Assembly (NCBI RefSeq): GCF_005519465.1
Contig: NZ_CP027858.1
Span: forward strand, 4,960,001-5,024,000
Direction: 5' to 3'
DNA: 64,000 nt
From: Streptomyces clavuligerus
GTDB taxonomy: Bacteria > Actinomycetota > Actinomycetes > Streptomycetales > Streptomycetaceae
In this document: positions 49,427 through 61,700 of the stretch, one piece after another
How positions within the stretch are numbered: the stretch's first letter is position 1
How the letters are laid out: each line of letters opens with the position of its first letter
The notes under the pieces: model-generated
Told to the model about the DNA's origin: nothing
The model's input: only the letters and a program-made list of their open reading frames with translations
The model's database searches: none
Program-made: the position numbers and the translations under genes

Positions 49427-50728
49427 TCAGCCGACCGTGTAGTCCTTCAGGAGCTTGGTGTTCCACTCCTTCGCCAGCGCCTTCAGCCCGTCCTCGGGGG
49501 AGACGTCCCCGCGCAGGATCTTGACGTAGTGCTGGTCGAACGCGACGAACAGATCGCCCACGCCGGGGATGACCGGGCGGGACCTGGAGACGCTCAGCGC
49601 CTGCTGGAACGCCTTCTTCGCCGGGTCGGCCGTGACCGCCGCCGTGTACGCGGAGGTGCGCGTCGGAAGGGTGTTGATCTCCTTCGCGGTCAGCTCCTGG
49701 CTCTTCGCGGAGGACATGAACTTCACGAAGAGGTAGGCGGCGTCCTTGTTGCCGGAGCCCCGGTAGACGGAGTAGTTGTGGCCGCCGATGGGGGCCGCCG
49801 CCTTGCCGGTGGAACCGGCCGGGATATTGGCGATGCCCAGGTTGTCCTTGTTCTTGAACGCCTTGCCGCCGTAGCTGTCGGAGACCGACCACGGACCGTT
49901 GACGATCATGGCGACCTTGCCGTCCTTGAAGGCGGTCTGGGCCGCGACATACCCGTCGGTCGTCGCGGGCTTCAGCGCCACGTCGGACTCGGTGAGCTGA
50001 AGCGCGGTCTCCATGGCCTTCACGCCCTCGGGCGAGGCGACCGTGATCTTCTTGCCCTCGACGTCGAGCATGTCGGCGCCCTCGCCGTACAGGAACGGCA
50101 GCGAGAAGTAGCCCTCGGGGTTGAGCATGGTCCCGGTGACACCGGTCTTCTGCTTGATCTTCTTCGCCGTGGCGATGAACTCGTCCCAGGTCGCCGGGGG
50201 CTTCGCGATCCCGGCCTCCTGGAAGACCTCCTTGTTGTAGAGCAGCCCCAGAGTGTCGGTGACCTGCGGGACACCGACCGTCTCGCCGTTCCACTTGGCG
50301 GTGGAGAGCGGGCCGGGCAGGAAGTCCCCGACGTTGTCCAGGGCGGGGGTGCCGTCCAGCGGCTGGAGGTAGCCCAGGTTGGCGAACCCGGCGGACCAGC
50401 CCACATCGGTACGGATGACATCAGGGGCGCCCTTGCCCGACTGTGCCGCCGTCTTGAACTTCTGCTCCGCCTGGTCGAACGAGACCGAGGTCCGGTCGAC
50501 CTTGATCTTGGGGTATTCCTTCTGGAACGCGGCGACGAGCTTGTCGTACGTGGGGCCCTCGGCCTCGTTGGACGTGTCCCACCAGGTGATGGAACCCGAG
50601 ACGCTCTGCGGGTCCTCGGCGGCCTTCTTGCCGCTGCTGTCGCCGCTGCCGCCGTCGTTGCCGCCGCAGGCGGTGGCGGTCAGCGCCAGCACGCCGGCTA
50701 TCGCGGCAACGGTGATGCCCCTGCGCAT
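49427..50728 (-). CDS. malE: Maltose/maltodextrin-binding lipoprotein
   Basis: A 433-residue solute-binding protein. The signal peptide MRRGITVAAIAGVLALTATAC ends in a lipobox (LTATAC), so it is anchored outside the membrane. The mature part has the family signature WWDTSNEAEGPTY ... FKTAAQSGKGAPDVIRTDVG and PWSVSDSYGG. It hands maltose or maltotriose to MalFG. The ATG has a GAGGAG site 6 nt upstream. Direct CTTGCA repeats lie 70 to 100 nt upstream and are likely MalR sites. Confidence 0.95.
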   Translation of the reverse strand: MRRGITVAAIAGVLALTATACGGNDGGSGDSSGKKAAEDPQSVSGSITWWDTSNEAEGPTYDKLVAAFQKEYPKIKVDRTSVSFDQAEQKFKTAAQSGKGAPDVIRTDVGWSAGFANLGYLQPLDGTPALDNVGDFLPGPLSTAKWNGETVGVPQVTDTLGLLYNKEVFQEAGIAKPPATWDEFIATAKKIKQKTGVTGTMLNPEGYFSLPFLYGEGADMLDVEGKKITVASPEGVKAMETALQLTESDVALKPATTDGYVAAQTAFKDGKVAMIVNGPWSVSDSYGGKAFKNKDNLGIANIPAGSTGKAAAPIGGHNYSVYRGSGNKDAAYLFVKFMSSAKSQELTAKEINTLPTRTSAYTAAVTADPAKKAFQQALSVSRSRPVIPGVGDLFVAFDQHYVKILRGDVSPEDGLKALAKEWNTKLLKDYTVG

Positions 50729-50796
50729 GTGAACTCCTCATTGAGGTCAGGCCCTGGCCTGTCCCTCGGGCCGGGCTGCGGCGTGAAGTTAACAGC

Positions 50797-50825
50797 CTTG
50801 CAAGACTTTGCGAAAGACCTTGCAG
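50797..50825 (-). promoter_or_regulatory. MalR-type operator upstream of malE
   Basis: CTTGCAAG (50797) and CTTGCAG (50819) are repeated with a 22-bp spacing, two helical turns, with CTTTGCGA between them. CTTGCAG-type repeats are known control elements of Streptomyces amylase and mal genes. They lie where the malE promoter is expected. Binding by MalR is inferred. Confidence 0.75.
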
Positions 50826-50950
50826 AATAAAAACGGCAAGATTTCGAGGTTGTGACCTCCTTGTGTCCTCTGGATGTCGTAGGGGTTGACCTCCCGTCGA
50901 CGCTCTTTTACGGTCTGCTGCCAGGCGGCCGACGGTTTCGCCGCAAGAAC

Positions 50951-50979
50951 CTTCAGGAAACTTCAAGAGCCTTTCAGGG
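50951..50979 (+). promoter_or_regulatory. Amylase-side repeat element
   Basis: CTTCAGG, CTTCAAG and CTTTCAGG recur with an exact 10-bp period, about 100 nt upstream of the alpha-amylase start. They resemble degenerate CTTGCAG boxes and probably mediate maltose induction and glucose repression. Confidence 0.55.
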
Positions 50980-51077
50980 CATGGCGCGTTGTCTTACGAG
51001 GCTGTTGGTCCCCGGCCGGACGCCGGGGGCACCCGCACACATCCCCCACCCGTGCACAGCGTTGTGCAGGAGGAGAT

Positions 51078-52463
51078 ATGGCCAGCAGACCTCTGGCAGC
51101 CGCGCTCGCCCTCGTGGCGGGCGCCGCGGCTGCCGTCATGGCGCCCGCGGGCACCGCGCAGGCGGCCCCGCCGGGAGCGAAGGACGTCACCGCCGTCCTG
51201 TTCGAGTGGAAGTTCGCCTCGGTGGCGCGTGCCTGCACCGAGCGCCTGGGACCGGACGGCTACGGCTATGTCCAGGTCTCCCCGCCCCAGGAGCACATCC
51301 AGGGTCCCCAGTGGTGGACCTCCTACCAGCCCGTCAGCTACAAGATCGCGGGGCGGCTCGGGAACCGGGCCGACTTCGCCGCGATGGTGAACACCTGTCA
51401 TGGGGCCGGGGTCAAGGTCGTCGCCGACGCGGTGATCAACCACATGGCCGCCGGGGACGGGGTCGGCACCGGCGGCTCCCCGTACACCAAGTACGGCTAC
51501 CCCGGGATCTACTCCGGCTTCGACCTGGACGACTGCCGCAGCGGCATCGTCAACTACCAGGACCGCTGGCATGTCCAGCACTGCGAGCTGGTCGGGCTCG
51601 CCGACCTCGACACCGGCGAGGAGTACGTCCGCGGCCGGATCGCCGCCTATCTGAACGATCTGCTCTCGCTCGGCGTGGACGGCTTCCGCGTCGACGCCGC
51701 CAAACATATGCCCGCCGCCGACCTGGCGAACATCAAGTCCCGGCTGACCCGGCCCGATGCCTACTGGAAGCAGGAAGCCATCCACGGCGAGGGCGAGCCG
51801 ATAGCCCCCGGCGAGTACCTGGGGACCGGCGATGTCCAGGAGTTCCGGTACGCACGGGACCTCAAACGGGTCTTCCACGGCGAGAAGCTGGCGTATCTGC
51901 GGAACTACGGCGAGGGCTGGGGGTATCTGCCCTCGGACCGGGCCGGGGTCTTCGTCGACAACCACGACACCGAACGCCTGGGCGACACCCTGAATTACCA
52001 GGACGGCGCCCTCTACACCCTCGCGAACGTCTTCATGCTGGCCTGGCCCTACGGCGCGCCCGATGTCCACTCCGGCTACGAGTGGACCGACAAGGACGCG
52101 GGCCCGCCGAACGGCGGCCGGGTCGACGCCTGCTGGCAGGACGGCTGGAAGTGCCAGCACGCCTGGCCGGAGATCGCGTCCATGGTCGGGTTCCGCAACG
52201 CCGCGCGGGGCGAGCCCGTCACCCACTGGTGGGACAACGGCGACGACCGGATCGCGTTCGGGCGCGGAACAAAGGCGTATGTCGCGATCAACCGCGAGGC
52301 ACAGCCCCTGAACCGGGAGTTCCAGACCGGGCTGGCCGCCGGTGTGTACTGCGACGTCCAGTCGCGCCGGTCCGTCACCGTCGACACGGCGGGCCGCTTC
52401 ACGGCGAGCCTCGCGCCGAACACGGCGCTGGCGCTGCACACGGCCAAACGTTCCTGCGCCTGA
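51078..52463 (+). CDS. Secreted alpha-amylase (GH13)
   Basis: A 461-residue enzyme with a Sec signal peptide ([20 protein letters not shown] ... AQA). GH13 catalytic residues: Asp in [10 protein letters not shown] (about 200), Glu in EAIHGEGE (about 233) and the DNHDTER aspartate (about 294). [12 protein letters not shown] is typical of Streptomyces and animal-type amylases. It hydrolyses internal alpha-1,4 bonds of starch outside the cell. No C-terminal starch-binding module is present, so the protein is shorter than most Streptomyces amylases. The ATG follows AGGAGGAG. It diverges from malE. Confidence 0.93.
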   Translation: MASRPLAAALALVAGAAAAVMAPAGTAQAAPPGAKDVTAVLFEWKFASVARACTERLGPDGYGYVQVSPPQEHIQGPQWWTSYQPVSYKIAGRLGNRADFAAMVNTCHGAGVKVVADAVINHMAAGDGVGTGGSPYTKYGYPGIYSGFDLDDCRSGIVNYQDRWHVQHCELVGLADLDTGEEYVRGRIAAYLNDLLSLGVDGFRVDAAKHMPAADLANIKSRLTRPDAYWKQEAIHGEGEPIAPGEYLGTGDVQEFRYARDLKRVFHGEKLAYLRNYGEGWGYLPSDRAGVFVDNHDTERLGDTLNYQDGALYTLANVFMLAWPYGAPDVHSGYEWTDKDAGPPNGGRVDACWQDGWKCQHAWPEIASMVGFRNAARGEPVTHWWDNGDDRIAFGRGTKAYVAINREAQPLNREFQTGLAAGVYCDVQSRRSVTVDTAGRFTASLAPNTALALHTAKRSCA

Positions 52464-52540
52464 CCCCGGGCCTGCCCCTCCTCCGCCCCGCCCGCTCCGG
52501 GCCGGGCGCCCCATGAAGCAACCCTCACGTGGGAGACATC

Positions 52541-55500
52541 TTGATACGCCCCAGAACGGCGGCGGTCGCGCTGACCGCCGCCCTCTGCGCCACGCTGCTG
52601 CCCGGCGCGCCCGCCGTCGCGGGTGCCCCGCAGGGCGCGGCGCCCCGGCCGCCGTCGGACGGGAGACTCGCCGCCGAGGCGGCCCGGCACGATCTGACCA
52701 GGGAGCAGTTCTACTTCGTCCTGCCGGACCGGTTCGCGAACGGCGACCGCCGCAACGACCGGGGCGGACTGCCCGGCGACCGGCTCAGCACCGGGTACGA
52801 CCCCGCCGACAAGGGCTTCTACCAGGGCGGTGACCTCAAGGGGCTCACCGAGCGGCTGGACTACATCAAGGGCCTCGGCACCACCGCCATCTGGCTCGCC
52901 CCGATCTTCAAGAACCGGCCCGTCCAGGGCACCGGCAAGGATGTGTCCGCCGGGTACCACGGCTACTGGATCACCGACTTCACCCAGGTCGACCCCCACT
53001 TCGGCACCAACGCGGAGCTGACGCGGCTGATCGACAAGGCGCATGCCAAGGGCATGAAGGTCTTCTTCGACGTCATCACCAACCACACCGCCGACACCGT
53101 CGACTACGCGGAGAAGACGTACGGCTACAAGCCGAAGGGCGCGTTCCCCTATCTGGACCGCGCGGGCCGCCCCTTCGACGACAGCGCGGGCATGCGCCCG
53201 GTGGACCGGGACTCCTTCCCGTACACCCCGCGCCCCCGGGACGAGGGCAAGGTGCCCGGCTGGCTCAACGACCCGACGATGTACCACAACCGGGGTGACT
53301 CCACCTTCGCCGGGGAGAGCGCCGAACACGGCGACTTCTCCGGGCTGGACGATCTGTGGACCGAGCGGCCCGAGGTCGTCCGGGGCATGGAGCGGATCTA
53401 CCAGAAGTGGGTCGAGGAGTTCGACATCGACGGCTTCCGGGTGGACACCGTCAAACATGTCGACATGGAGTTCTGGACCCAGTGGGCCACCGCCCTCGAC
53501 GCCTACGCGGCGCAGCGCGGCCGGGACGACTTCTTCATGTTCGGCGAGGTCTACTCGGCGGACCCGGCGCAGACGGCGCCCTATGTCACCCGGGGCCGGC
53601 TGGACTCGACCCTCGACTTCCCCTTCCAGGACGCGGCCCGCGCCGTCGCCTCGCAGGGGGCGTCCGCCGAGCGGCTCGCCAAGGTCTTCGCCCAGGACTA
53701 CCGCTACACCACCGACAAGGCCAACGCCTATGAGCAGGTGACCTTCCTCGGCAACCACGACATGGGCCGGATCGGGACCTTCCTGAAGCAGGACAACCCG
53801 AAGGCCGACGACGCCGAACTGCTGAAGCGCGCCCGGCTCGCCAACGAGCTGATGTTCCTCTCACGCGGTAACCCGGTGGTCTACTACGGCGACGAGCAGG
53901 GCTTCACCGGGGCGGGCGGCGACAAGGACGCCCGGCAGCCGCTGTTCGCGTCCACGACCCCCGACTATCTGGACGACGACCAGATCGGCACCGACCGCAC
54001 CCACGCCGCCGACGCCTACGACACCGGCCACCCCCTGTACCGTTCGATCGCCGCGCTGGCGGAGCTCACGAAGGCGCACCCGGCGCTGCGGGACGGCGTC
54101 CAGCAGCAGCGGTACGCCGAGGGCCCCCTCTACGCCCACTCCCGCACCGACGCGAAGCGGCGCACCGAGTACGTCGTCGCCGTCAACAACGCCACCGCGC
54201 CCCGCACGGTGGAGCTGACCACCGGCACCGCGAACGCGGCCTTCCGCACCCTGTACGGCGGTGACGCCACCGTCCGCAGCGGAGCCGACCGCCGGATCAC
54301 CGTCACCGTTCCCGCGCTGTCCACCGTGGTGCTCCAGGCGGACCGGCGGCAGCCGCTGCCCACCGGGCGGCCGGTGATCGATCTGCGGGTCCCGGCCGCC
54401 GGGGCCACCGGCACCGTCGAGATCGGCGCGGACACCGACGGCGGCCGGCTCGGCCGGGTGGTCTTCGCCGCCCAGGTCGGCACCGGCCCCTGGCGGGTGC
54501 TCGGCTCCGCCGACCACGCCCCCTACCGGGTCACGCAGCACCTCGGACCCGAGGTGAAGGCCGGAACGCCGCTGCGGTACAAGGCCGTCGTCGTCGACGC
54601 CGCCGGACGCACCGCCTCCGCGACCGGCTCCACCACCGCCGGAGCGACCCCGCCGCCGCGGAAGCCGGTGGCCGTCGAACGGGACCGGGCCGTCGTCCAC
54701 TACCGCCGTGCCGACGGCGCGTACGAGGGCGCCCGGCTGCGCACCCCGTACGGCACCGCGCCCTTCGCCGGGCGGGACGCCTACGGCGCGTTCGCCTGGG
54801 TGAAGCTGCCCGAGGGCGCGTCGACCGTTCCGTACACCGTCGAGAAGGACGGCACCGCCGACGGCCCCGAACGCACCATGGACCTCTCCCGTACCGGGCA
54901 GGTCTGGGTCGAGCAGGGCAAGGACGGCCAGGCCGACCGGGCGCCCGACGGGGTCTACCCGCCGCAGGACAAGGGCAGGGCGATCCTGCGCTACCACCGG
55001 CCCGCGGGGGACTACGAGGGCTGGGGCCTGCACACCTGGACCGGCGCCGCGAACCCCACCGACTGGTCGAAGCCGCTGATGCCGGTCCGCACCGACGCCT
55101 ACGGCGCGACCTTCGAGGTCCCGCTCGCGCCCGGCGCCACCTCGCTCAGCTACATCCTCCACAAGGGCGACGAGAAGGACCTGCCCGGCGATCAGTCCCT
55201 CGACCTCGCCACCCACGGCAACGAGGTCTGGCTGCTGGCCGGGCAGCCGAAGTATCTGCTGCCGCAGGCCGGGGCCGTCCCCGCGCTCGACCTCGGCAAG
55301 GCCGAGGCCCAGTGGATCGACCGGAACACCGTCGTCTGGAAGGTCAAGGCCACCGACGCCACCAGCCAGCAGCTCGTGTACGCCCCCGAGGGCGGCATCG
55401 AGGTCGTGGGCGGCGCCCTCAGCGACGAGGGCCACTGGCTGCGGCTGACCCCCGGCACCCTCACCGGGGCGCAGCGGGAGAAGTTCCCGCACCTCAAGGA

Positions 55501-57853
55501 GTATCCGGCGTTCACCGTCGACGTCCGCGACCGCGACCGGGTGAAGGACGCCCTGCGCGGACAGCTCCTCGCCACCCAGCGGGCCGCGAACGGGGCGCTG
55601 CTGGCCGCCACCGGGGTGCAGATCCCCGGGGTCCTGGACGACCTGTACGCGGCGAAGGCGTCGAAGGCCGCCCTCGGCCCCGTCTTCGACCGGCGCGGAG
55701 TCACCCTCTCCGTGTGGGCGCCCACCGCCCGCACCGTCGCCCTGGAGCTGGACGGCCGCACGGTCCCCCTGCGCCGTGACGGCGACAGCGGCATCTGGTC
55801 CGCCACCGGGCCGAGGAGCTGGCAGAACCAGCCGTACCGCTACCGGGTCACCGTCTGGGCGCCCAGCGTGCGCAAGACCGTCGTCAACCGGGTCACCGAC
55901 CCCTACTCCACCGCCCTGACCACCGACTCGGTCCAGAGCCTCGCCGTCGACCTGCGCGATCCGAAGCTCGCCCCCCAGGGGTGGAAGACGCTGCGGAAGC
56001 CCGCCGCGACCCCGCTGCGGGACGCCCAGATCCAGGAACTGCACATCCGGGACTTCTCCATCGCCGACCGCACGGCGAAGCACCCCGGGCAGTACCGCGC
56101 CTTCACCGACCGTACGTCCGACGGCATGAGGCATCTGCGCAAGCTCGCCGACGCCGGGGCGTCCTACGTCCATCTGCTGCCCGCGTTCGACATCGGCACC
56201 GTCCCCGAGCGCCGCCGCGACCAGCAGCGGCCCGGCTGCGACCTCGCCTTTTACGCGCCCGACTCCGAGCGGCAGCAGGAGTGCGTGGCGAAGACGGCGG
56301 CGAAGGACGGCTACAACTGGGGCTACGACCCGCTGCACTACACCGTCCCGGAGGGCTCCTACGCCTCCGACCCGGAGGGCACCCGCCGCACCGTCGAGTT
56401 CCGCGAGATGGTCGCGGGCCTCAACGCCACCGGGCTGCGCACCGTGATGGACGTCGTCTACAACCACACCGTCGCCGCCGGACAGTCCGAGAAATCGGTG
56501 CTCGACCGGATCGTCCCCGGCTACTACCAGCGGCTGCTCGCCGACGGCTCCGTCGCCACCTCCACCTGCTGCGCCAACACCGCGCCGGAGAACGCGATGA
56601 TGGGCAAGCTGGTCGTCGACTCCGTCGTCACCTGGGCCAGGGAGTACAAGGTCGACGGCTTCCGCTTCGACCTGATGGGCCACCACCCCAAGGCGAACAT
56701 GCTCGCCGTCCGCGAGGCGCTGGACGGGCTGACCCCCGCCGAGGACGGCGTCGACGGGAAGAAGATCCTCCTCTACGGCGAGGGCTGGAACTTCGGCGAG
56801 ATCGCCGACGACGCCCGCTTCGTCCAGGCCACCCAGAAACATATGGCCGGAACGGGGATCGCCACCTTCTCCGACCGGGCCCGGGACGCGGTGCGCGGCG
56901 GCGGGCCCTTCGACCGGGACCCCGGGGTGCAGGGCTTCGCCTCCGGCCTCCACACCGACCCCAACCCGGCGGCCGACAACGGCACCCCGGCCGAGCAGAA
57001 GGCCCGGCTGCTGCACTACCAGGACCTGATCAAGGTCGGTCTGACCGGCAACCTCGCCGGGTACACCTTCACCGACACCAAGGGCCGCACCGTCAAGGGC
57101 TCCGAGGTCGACTACAACGGGGCGCCCGCCGGATACGCGAAGGACCCGGGCGACGCGCTCGCCTACGCCGACGCCCACGACAACGAGACGCTGTACGACG
57201 CGCTCGCCTTCAAGCTCCCGAAGGACACCTCGGTGGCCGACCGGGCCCGGATGCAGGTCCTGGCCATGGCGACGGCGACCCTCTCCCAGGGCCCCGCGCT
57301 CTCCCAGGCGGGCACGGACCTGCTGCGTTCCAAGTCGCTCGACCGCAACTCCTACGACAGCGGCGACTGGTACAACGCGATCCACTGGGACTGCCGGGCC
57401 GGGAACGGCTTCGGCCGGGGGCTGCCGCCCGCCGCCGACAACCGGGACAAGTGGGGCCACGCCCGGCCGCTGCTGACCGCGCCGGGGCTGACGCCCGGGT
57501 GCGCGCAGATCGACGGCGCCGCCGCGGCCCACCGCGATCTGCTGACGATCCGCGGCACGGAACGGGCGTTCTCGCTGAGCACGGGGGAACAGGTGCAGTC
57601 CGAGGTGTCCTTCCCGCTCTCCGGGCCGGAGGAGACCCCCGGTGTGATCACCATGCGCGCCGGTGACCTGGTGGTGGTCTTCAACGCCACGCCCCAGCGG
57701 CAGACCCAGCGGATCGACGCGCTCGCGGACCGCGGCTACCGGCTCCACCCGGCGCAGGCGCGCGGCTCCGACGCGGTGACGCGGACCGCGTCGTACGAGA
57801 AGGGCGCCTTCGAGGTGCCCGCGCGGACGGTGGCCGTCTTCCGGCGCGGCTGA
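52541..57853 (+). CDS. pulA: Giant secreted alpha-amylase/pullulanase fusion
   Basis: A 1770-residue secreted protein. The TTG giving [20 protein letters not shown] is preferred, as GGGAG lies 5 nt upstream and a signal peptide follows. A GTG 12 nt upstream is possible. Domain 1 (about 45-560) is a full GH13 amylase: GFRVDTVKH (about 298), FGEVYS (about 333), GNHDMG (about 405). Two pullulanase-associated carbohydrate modules follow ([16 protein letters not shown] near 716, [16 protein letters not shown] near 813). Domain 2 (about 1050-1640) is a second GH13 (pullulanase type): [28 protein letters not shown] (about 1375), LYGEGWNFG (about 1412), [10 protein letters not shown]. It cuts both alpha-1,4 and alpha-1,6 bonds. 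Its relative in S. coelicolor has the same double layout, from memory. Confidence 0.95.
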   Translation: MIRPRTAAVALTAALCATLLPGAPAVAGAPQGAAPRPPSDGRLAAEAARHDLTREQFYFVLPDRFANGDRRNDRGGLPGDRLSTGYDPADKGFYQGGDLKGLTERLDYIKGLGTTAIWLAPIFKNRPVQGTGKDVSAGYHGYWITDFTQVDPHFGTNAELTRLIDKAHAKGMKVFFDVITNHTADTVDYAEKTYGYKPKGAFPYLDRAGRPFDDSAGMRPVDRDSFPYTPRPRDEGKVPGWLNDPTMYHNRGDSTFAGESAEHGDFSGLDDLWTERPEVVRGMERIYQKWVEEFDIDGFRVDTVKHVDMEFWTQWATALDAYAAQRGRDDFFMFGEVYSADPAQTAPYVTRGRLDSTLDFPFQDAARAVASQGASAERLAKVFAQDYRYTTDKANAYEQVTFLGNHDMGRIGTFLKQDNPKADDAELLKRARLANELMFLSRGNPVVYYGDEQGFTGAGGDKDARQPLFASTTPDYLDDDQIGTDRTHAADAYDTGHPLYRSIAALAELTKAHPALRDGVQQQRYAEGPLYAHSRTDAKRRTEYVVAVNNATAPRTVELTTGTANAAFRTLYGGDATVRSGADRRITVTVPALSTVVLQADRRQPLPTGRPVIDLRVPAAGATGTVEIGADTDGGRLGRVVFAAQVGTGPWRVLGSADHAPYRVTQHLGPEVKAGTPLRYKAVVVDAAGRTASATGSTTAGATPPPRKPVAVERDRAVVHYRRADGAYEGARLRTPYGTAPFAGRDAYGAFAWVKLPEGASTVPYTVEKDGTADGPERTMDLSRTGQVWVEQGKDGQADRAPDGVYPPQDKGRAILRYHRPAGDYEGWGLHTWTGAANPTDWSKPLMPVRTDAYGATFEVPLAPGATSLSYILHKGDEKDLPGDQSLDLATHGNEVWLLAGQPKYLLPQAGAVPALDLGKAEAQWIDRNTVVWKVKATDATSQQLVYAPEGGIEVVGGALSDEGHWLRLTPGTLTGAQREKFPHLKEYPAFTVDVRDRDRVKDALRGQLLATQRAANGALLAATGVQIPGVLDDLYAAKASKAALGPVFDRRGVTLSVWAPTARTVALELDGRTVPLRRDGDSGIWSATGPRSWQNQPYRYRVTVWAPSVRKTVVNRVTDPYSTALTTDSVQSLAVDLRDPKLAPQGWKTLRKPAATPLRDAQIQELHIRDFSIADRTAKHPGQYRAFTDRTSDGMRHLRKLADAGASYVHLLPAFDIGTVPERRRDQQRPGCDLAFYAPDSERQQECVAKTAAKDGYNWGYDPLHYTVPEGSYASDPEGTRRTVEFREMVAGLNATGLRTVMDVVYNHTVAAGQSEKSVLDRIVPGYYQRLLADGSVATSTCCANTAPENAMMGKLVVDSVVTWAREYKVDGFRFDLMGHHPKANMLAVREALDGLTPAEDGVDGKKILLYGEGWNFGEIADDARFVQATQKHMAGTGIATFSDRARDAVRGGGPFDRDPGVQGFASGLHTDPNPAADNGTPAEQKARLLHYQDLIKVGLTGNLAGYTFTDTKGRTVKGSEVDYNGAPAGYAKDPGDALAYADAHDNETLYDALAFKLPKDTSVADRARMQVLAMATATLSQGPALSQAGTDLLRSKSLDRNSYDSGDWYNAIHWDCRAGNGFGRGLPPAADNRDKWGHARPLLTAPGLTPGCAQIDGAAAAHRDLLTIRGTERAFSLSTGEQVQSEVSFPLSGPEETPGVITMRAGDLVVVFNATPQRQTQRIDALADRGYRLHPAQARGSDAVTRTASYEKGAFEVPARTVAVFRRG

Positions 57854-57918
57854 CGGCGCCACGGGCGCTCCGGAGCCCCCGGGGGCCTTCCGGAGCCCCA
57901 CGGGAACGTTCCGGTGCG

Positions 57919-57965
57919 ACGAGGGCCCGCCCGCCGTGATCCGATCACGGCGGGAGGGCCCTCGT
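57919..57965. terminator. Bidirectional hairpin terminator
   Basis: Arms of 22 bp (21 of 22 paired) around a 3-nt loop, starting ACGAGGGCCCG and ending GGGCCCTCGT. It lies between the convergent pullulanase and TetR genes. Confidence 0.92.
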
Positions 57966-57983
57966 ACCGTTTCCCGCCCCGCG

Positions 57984-58718
57984 TCAGGAGCCGGAGCCGG
58001 AGCGCGGCAGCGGCACCCGGGCCATCACGGTCGGCGCGACCGCCGTCAGCCGGGTCACCAGCCGCCCCAGCGGGCCGTTCAGCGGCTCGTGCTCCAGCAT
58101 CCCCGCGACGACGGCGGCCATCTCGTCGTCGTACGCGGCACTCACCGCGCACAGCGCCGCCAAGTCGTGCACGAGCTGCAACTCCAGCTCGGCCCGGGGG
58201 ATGCGGCGCCCGTCCAGCCACAGCAGCGCGGTCGACTCGGCCAGCGACACCCACGAGCGCACCACCAGCGACAGCCGCACCGGTGGCTCGTCGATGCCGA
58301 GATGCGACAGGATCTGCTCGTACGCGGCCTGCCGTACCTCGTCGATCATCGCGTTGGCGGTGGACGAGCCGACGGCGGGCCCGCCCCGCATCAGCGCGGA
58401 GAAACCGGGCCCGTGATCGTCGACGAAGTCGAAGTACCGCCCCATCACCCGGAGCAGCCGGGCCCCGAGCGGGCCCTCGCGCGGCTCCTCGAAACGGGTG
58501 GCCAGCTCCTCCGCCGCCCGCCGCAGCGCCGCCTCGTACAGGCTCTGCTTGCCGGGGAAGTAGTGGTAGACCAGCGGCCGGGAGATCCCGGCCGCCGTCG
58601 CGATCTCGTCGATCGACACCTCGTCAGGGGAGCGGGCGCTGAACAGGTCCAGCGCCACACCGATCAGCTGCTGTCTGCGCTCCTCGACGCCCATCCTGCG
58701 GCGTACCCCGGTCGTCAT
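57984..58718 (-). CDS. TetR-family transcriptional regulator
   Basis: A 244-residue regulator. HTH SIDEIATAAGISRPLVYHYF (about 36-55) is followed by a helical ligand-binding domain with the QAAYEQIL and SWVSLAEST segments and a poorly conserved tail. Nothing in the neighbourhood fixes its target. It lies 27 nt past the GH89 gene on the same strand, so the two may be co-transcribed. ATG start. Confidence 0.9.
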   Translation of the reverse strand: MTTGVRRRMGVEERRQQLIGVALDLFSARSPDEVSIDEIATAAGISRPLVYHYFPGKQSLYEAALRRAAEELATRFEEPREGPLGARLLRVMGRYFDFVDDHGPGFSALMRGGPAVGSSTANAMIDEVRQAAYEQILSHLGIDEPPVRLSLVVRSWVSLAESTALLWLDGRRIPRAELELQLVHDLAALCAVSAAYDDEMAAVVAGMLEHEPLNGPLGRLVTRLTAVAPTVMARVPLPRSGSGS

Positions 58719-58745
58719 GGCATCAGCCTATCGACTGGTTTTCGC

Positions 58746-61700
58746 TCACTTGTTCTCACCTTCTCCTCGGCCTGTCCGTGCCCCGTCGGCGGACCAGCGG
58801 CTGAAGAGCACCGTGCCGCGCGCCCCGCTGCCCCCGTTCGTGGCCGTCATGAACAGGCCCACATCGGCCACCGCCGCCGCGCCGGGCGCCGTCACCGTCC
58901 CCACGGAACGCCAGGTGAGCCCGTCGTCGAGGGAGAACTCCCCGCTGAACGCGGTGCCCGCGCCGCGCCGCAGCCGCAGCGTCACCGGGGCGCGCACCCC
59001 CGTCACCCGGCGGTAGGTGTCCAGGGAGCCGTCGCCGTTGGAGTCGTACGACAGCACCACTCCCTGACCCGGCGTCACCGCCAGATTGACGAAGCCCGCG
59101 CCACCCGGCGCCGACAGATCATTGCGGACCACGATCCCGCACCGCGCCCAGGTGCCCGTGTTGTCCTGGGCGTCCACCCGCACCACCACCGCGCTTCCCG
59201 GGGTCAGCGCGCCCTTGCGGTACACCGTCCCGAAGTGCGCCGTGCCCCGCCACAGGTCGTTGCCCGCGCCGTTGACCGCGAACTTCTCCCCGAGCTGGCC
59301 GAAGACGGCCGCGTTGTTGGTGTACGTGAGCCAGCCGGGCTCCAGCGGCGCCGTCAGATACAGCGAACCCGGCTGCGCCACCGTGACCGGGGCCGCGCCG
59401 CTCGGCCCGTACTCCACCGCCAGCCGGTACGGCAGCGCCCGCAGCGGCTCCGTCAGCGTGCCCGCCGGGGCGGTCACCCGCCAGGAGACCGAACCGGAGC
59501 CGCCCGCCGGTACGGCGGGGAGCGCGGCGGGCCCCGAGGGCTCGGGAGCGACCTCGTCGGCGGTCAGCGCGAACCCGACCCGGCCGGTGCCCCGCAGCCC
59601 GTTGAGGTTCCGGAACGTGGCCGTGACCGTGGCGCCGCCCCCGGGCCGCAGGGCGGGCGGGTCCACCGCGACCGTGGTGAGCCCCTGGTACGGGGCGGCG
59701 GCCAGGGTGTCGTGCACCCGCTGCGCCACCTTGTGCACATCGCCCGTGGGCCGGACGGGATAGGGGCGGCGGTCCTTCGTCCAGGTCTCCTCGCCGGGGT
59801 ACCAGTCGATGGCCTTCGGCGCCCGGCCCTCCGCCAGCGCGGTGGCGACCTCGGTGAAGTACTGCTCCCACTGCGGGACGTGGACATCGCCGATGAGGCC
59901 CTGCCAGTCCCGGTTGGCGTAGTTGCTCAGCTCGACCGCCGCGGCCCGGTCGCCCCAGGTGGTGATCAGCACCCGGGCGGTGCGCTCCAGCTCCACCGCC
60001 TCCTCGGTGCTGGTCGCGAAGCGCTTGGCCTCCTCCAGCCAGGGGCCGAGGAGGAACGCCTTGTGGCAGCCCGCGACGGTGTCGGCGAGCCGCATCAGCC
60101 GCAGCCACAGCGCCGCGACCCCGCGGAAGGCGGTCACGTCCTTCGTCGCGTACGCGGCCCGCAGCGCCAGTTGCAGGGTGCGCGAGCGCAGCGCCAGCGC
60201 CTGCCGGGCCAGGTCGGTCAGGTCGTAGCGGTAGGCGTCGGAGCCGCGCAGCTCCTCGTTCACCCGCAGCAGCGCGGCGAATCCCCGGTCGAAGGCGGCC
60301 TGGTCGAAGGCGGTCGCGACGGATGAGGACATGCTCGGGCGGCGTAGGAAGAGCGAGTCGATGGGGCGGCCGTCGGTGGTGGTGAGCTGGTACGCGGTAC
60401 CGGCGAGGGCGGCGAACGCCTCCTCGGCCGCCGGGTCCTTCGCGCCGTAGCGGAACTGTGCGTACCCGGCGAACCAGGCCGAACGGTCGATCTTCTCCCG
60501 GCGCCAGGCCAGCTCGGTGAAGAGCTCCAGCGCCGCCGGGTCGCGGTCGGCGGCCTCCGGCATGTAGGCGGTGCCGACCAGGGCGCTGTTCGGCTTGTCC
60601 CGCCAGGCGGTGAACTTCTCCGTCCAGCGGTCGGTGTTGGCGCCGATGGTGGTGCGCCCGCCGAAGTTGGGGATGGTGCCGAAGGCGTACGGGGCGCCGC
60701 CCCACTCGGCCTCCCGGTCCCGGACCGTGTCCAGGTCGGAGAGGCCGTCCACGATGAGCACCTTGCTGGTGTCGATCGCGTCCAGCAGCGCCGGGCGGGG
60801 GTTGGACTGCCAGCCGAGGATCACCCAGGTCGCCGCGGGGCGGGCGGCGCGCAGCGCGGTCTCGACCGCGCGGGCCGCGTCGGGCACCGGGACGTCGCCC
60901 GGGGTGCCGCCCTCGTGCAGCAGATCCATCTTGAAGTGGTCGATCTCGCCGAACAGCTCTTCCTGGTGGCGGTAGTAGGCGGCGGCGATTTCCGCGAAGA
61001 CGGGGGTGCGGGGGTCGAGCCAGTCGGGGCGGGGGAGCCCGTTCCAGACGCCCTGGGGGATCACCCGGGCGCCCGGGTTGCGGGCGACGAAGCCGTCGGG
61101 GACGGTGCCGAAGTAGCCCGGCACCACCGGCCGCATCCCGAGGCGGCGCATCCGGGTCACGATCCGCTGCCCCAGCTCGATCCGCCGGTCCAGCAGCGCG
61201 GGGGAGACGGGGCCGCCGTATTCGCTCATGTTCTGGAGCAGCCACCAGGGCTGGTGGGAGGGGGCGGGCAGCCAGGTGCGGGCCTCGGAGTCGGTGTAGC
61301 CGAAGTCCAGCAGCAGCCGGTGGTAGACGGCCTCCTGACCGGGGGTGACGAGGACCTCGTTGCAGCCGTGCAGGGCCAGGACGTCGAGCAGCCGCTCCCA
61401 GCGGGCCCAGTCGGCGTAGGGGCCGGTGTACCCGTCGTGGGTGTCGTTGTACGCGAAACGGTGCGGAACGGTCGCGGAGCGCTCCAGGGGCGCGGCGGGG
61501 GCGGGGAGGCGGTCCGGCAGGTCGAGCTGGCTGCCGGACCAGGAGATCATCGCGTGGCAGACGTACTTGAGGTACCAGTGGGCCCCGGTGAGGAGCACGG
61601 CGGGCGAGGTCCCGGCGACCTCGATCCGGCCGCTGGAGCCGGTGACCCGGAACCGCTCGGCGCCGTCGAGCGCCCGCAGCCGGAACTGGCCCGCGTGCCG

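Noticed and set aside
53861..57901. 1346-residue open frame opposite the pullulanase gene
   Set aside because: It is the GC-driven mirror frame of pulA. It is Gly/Val/Pro-rich without domains, while pulA has complete catalytic motifs.
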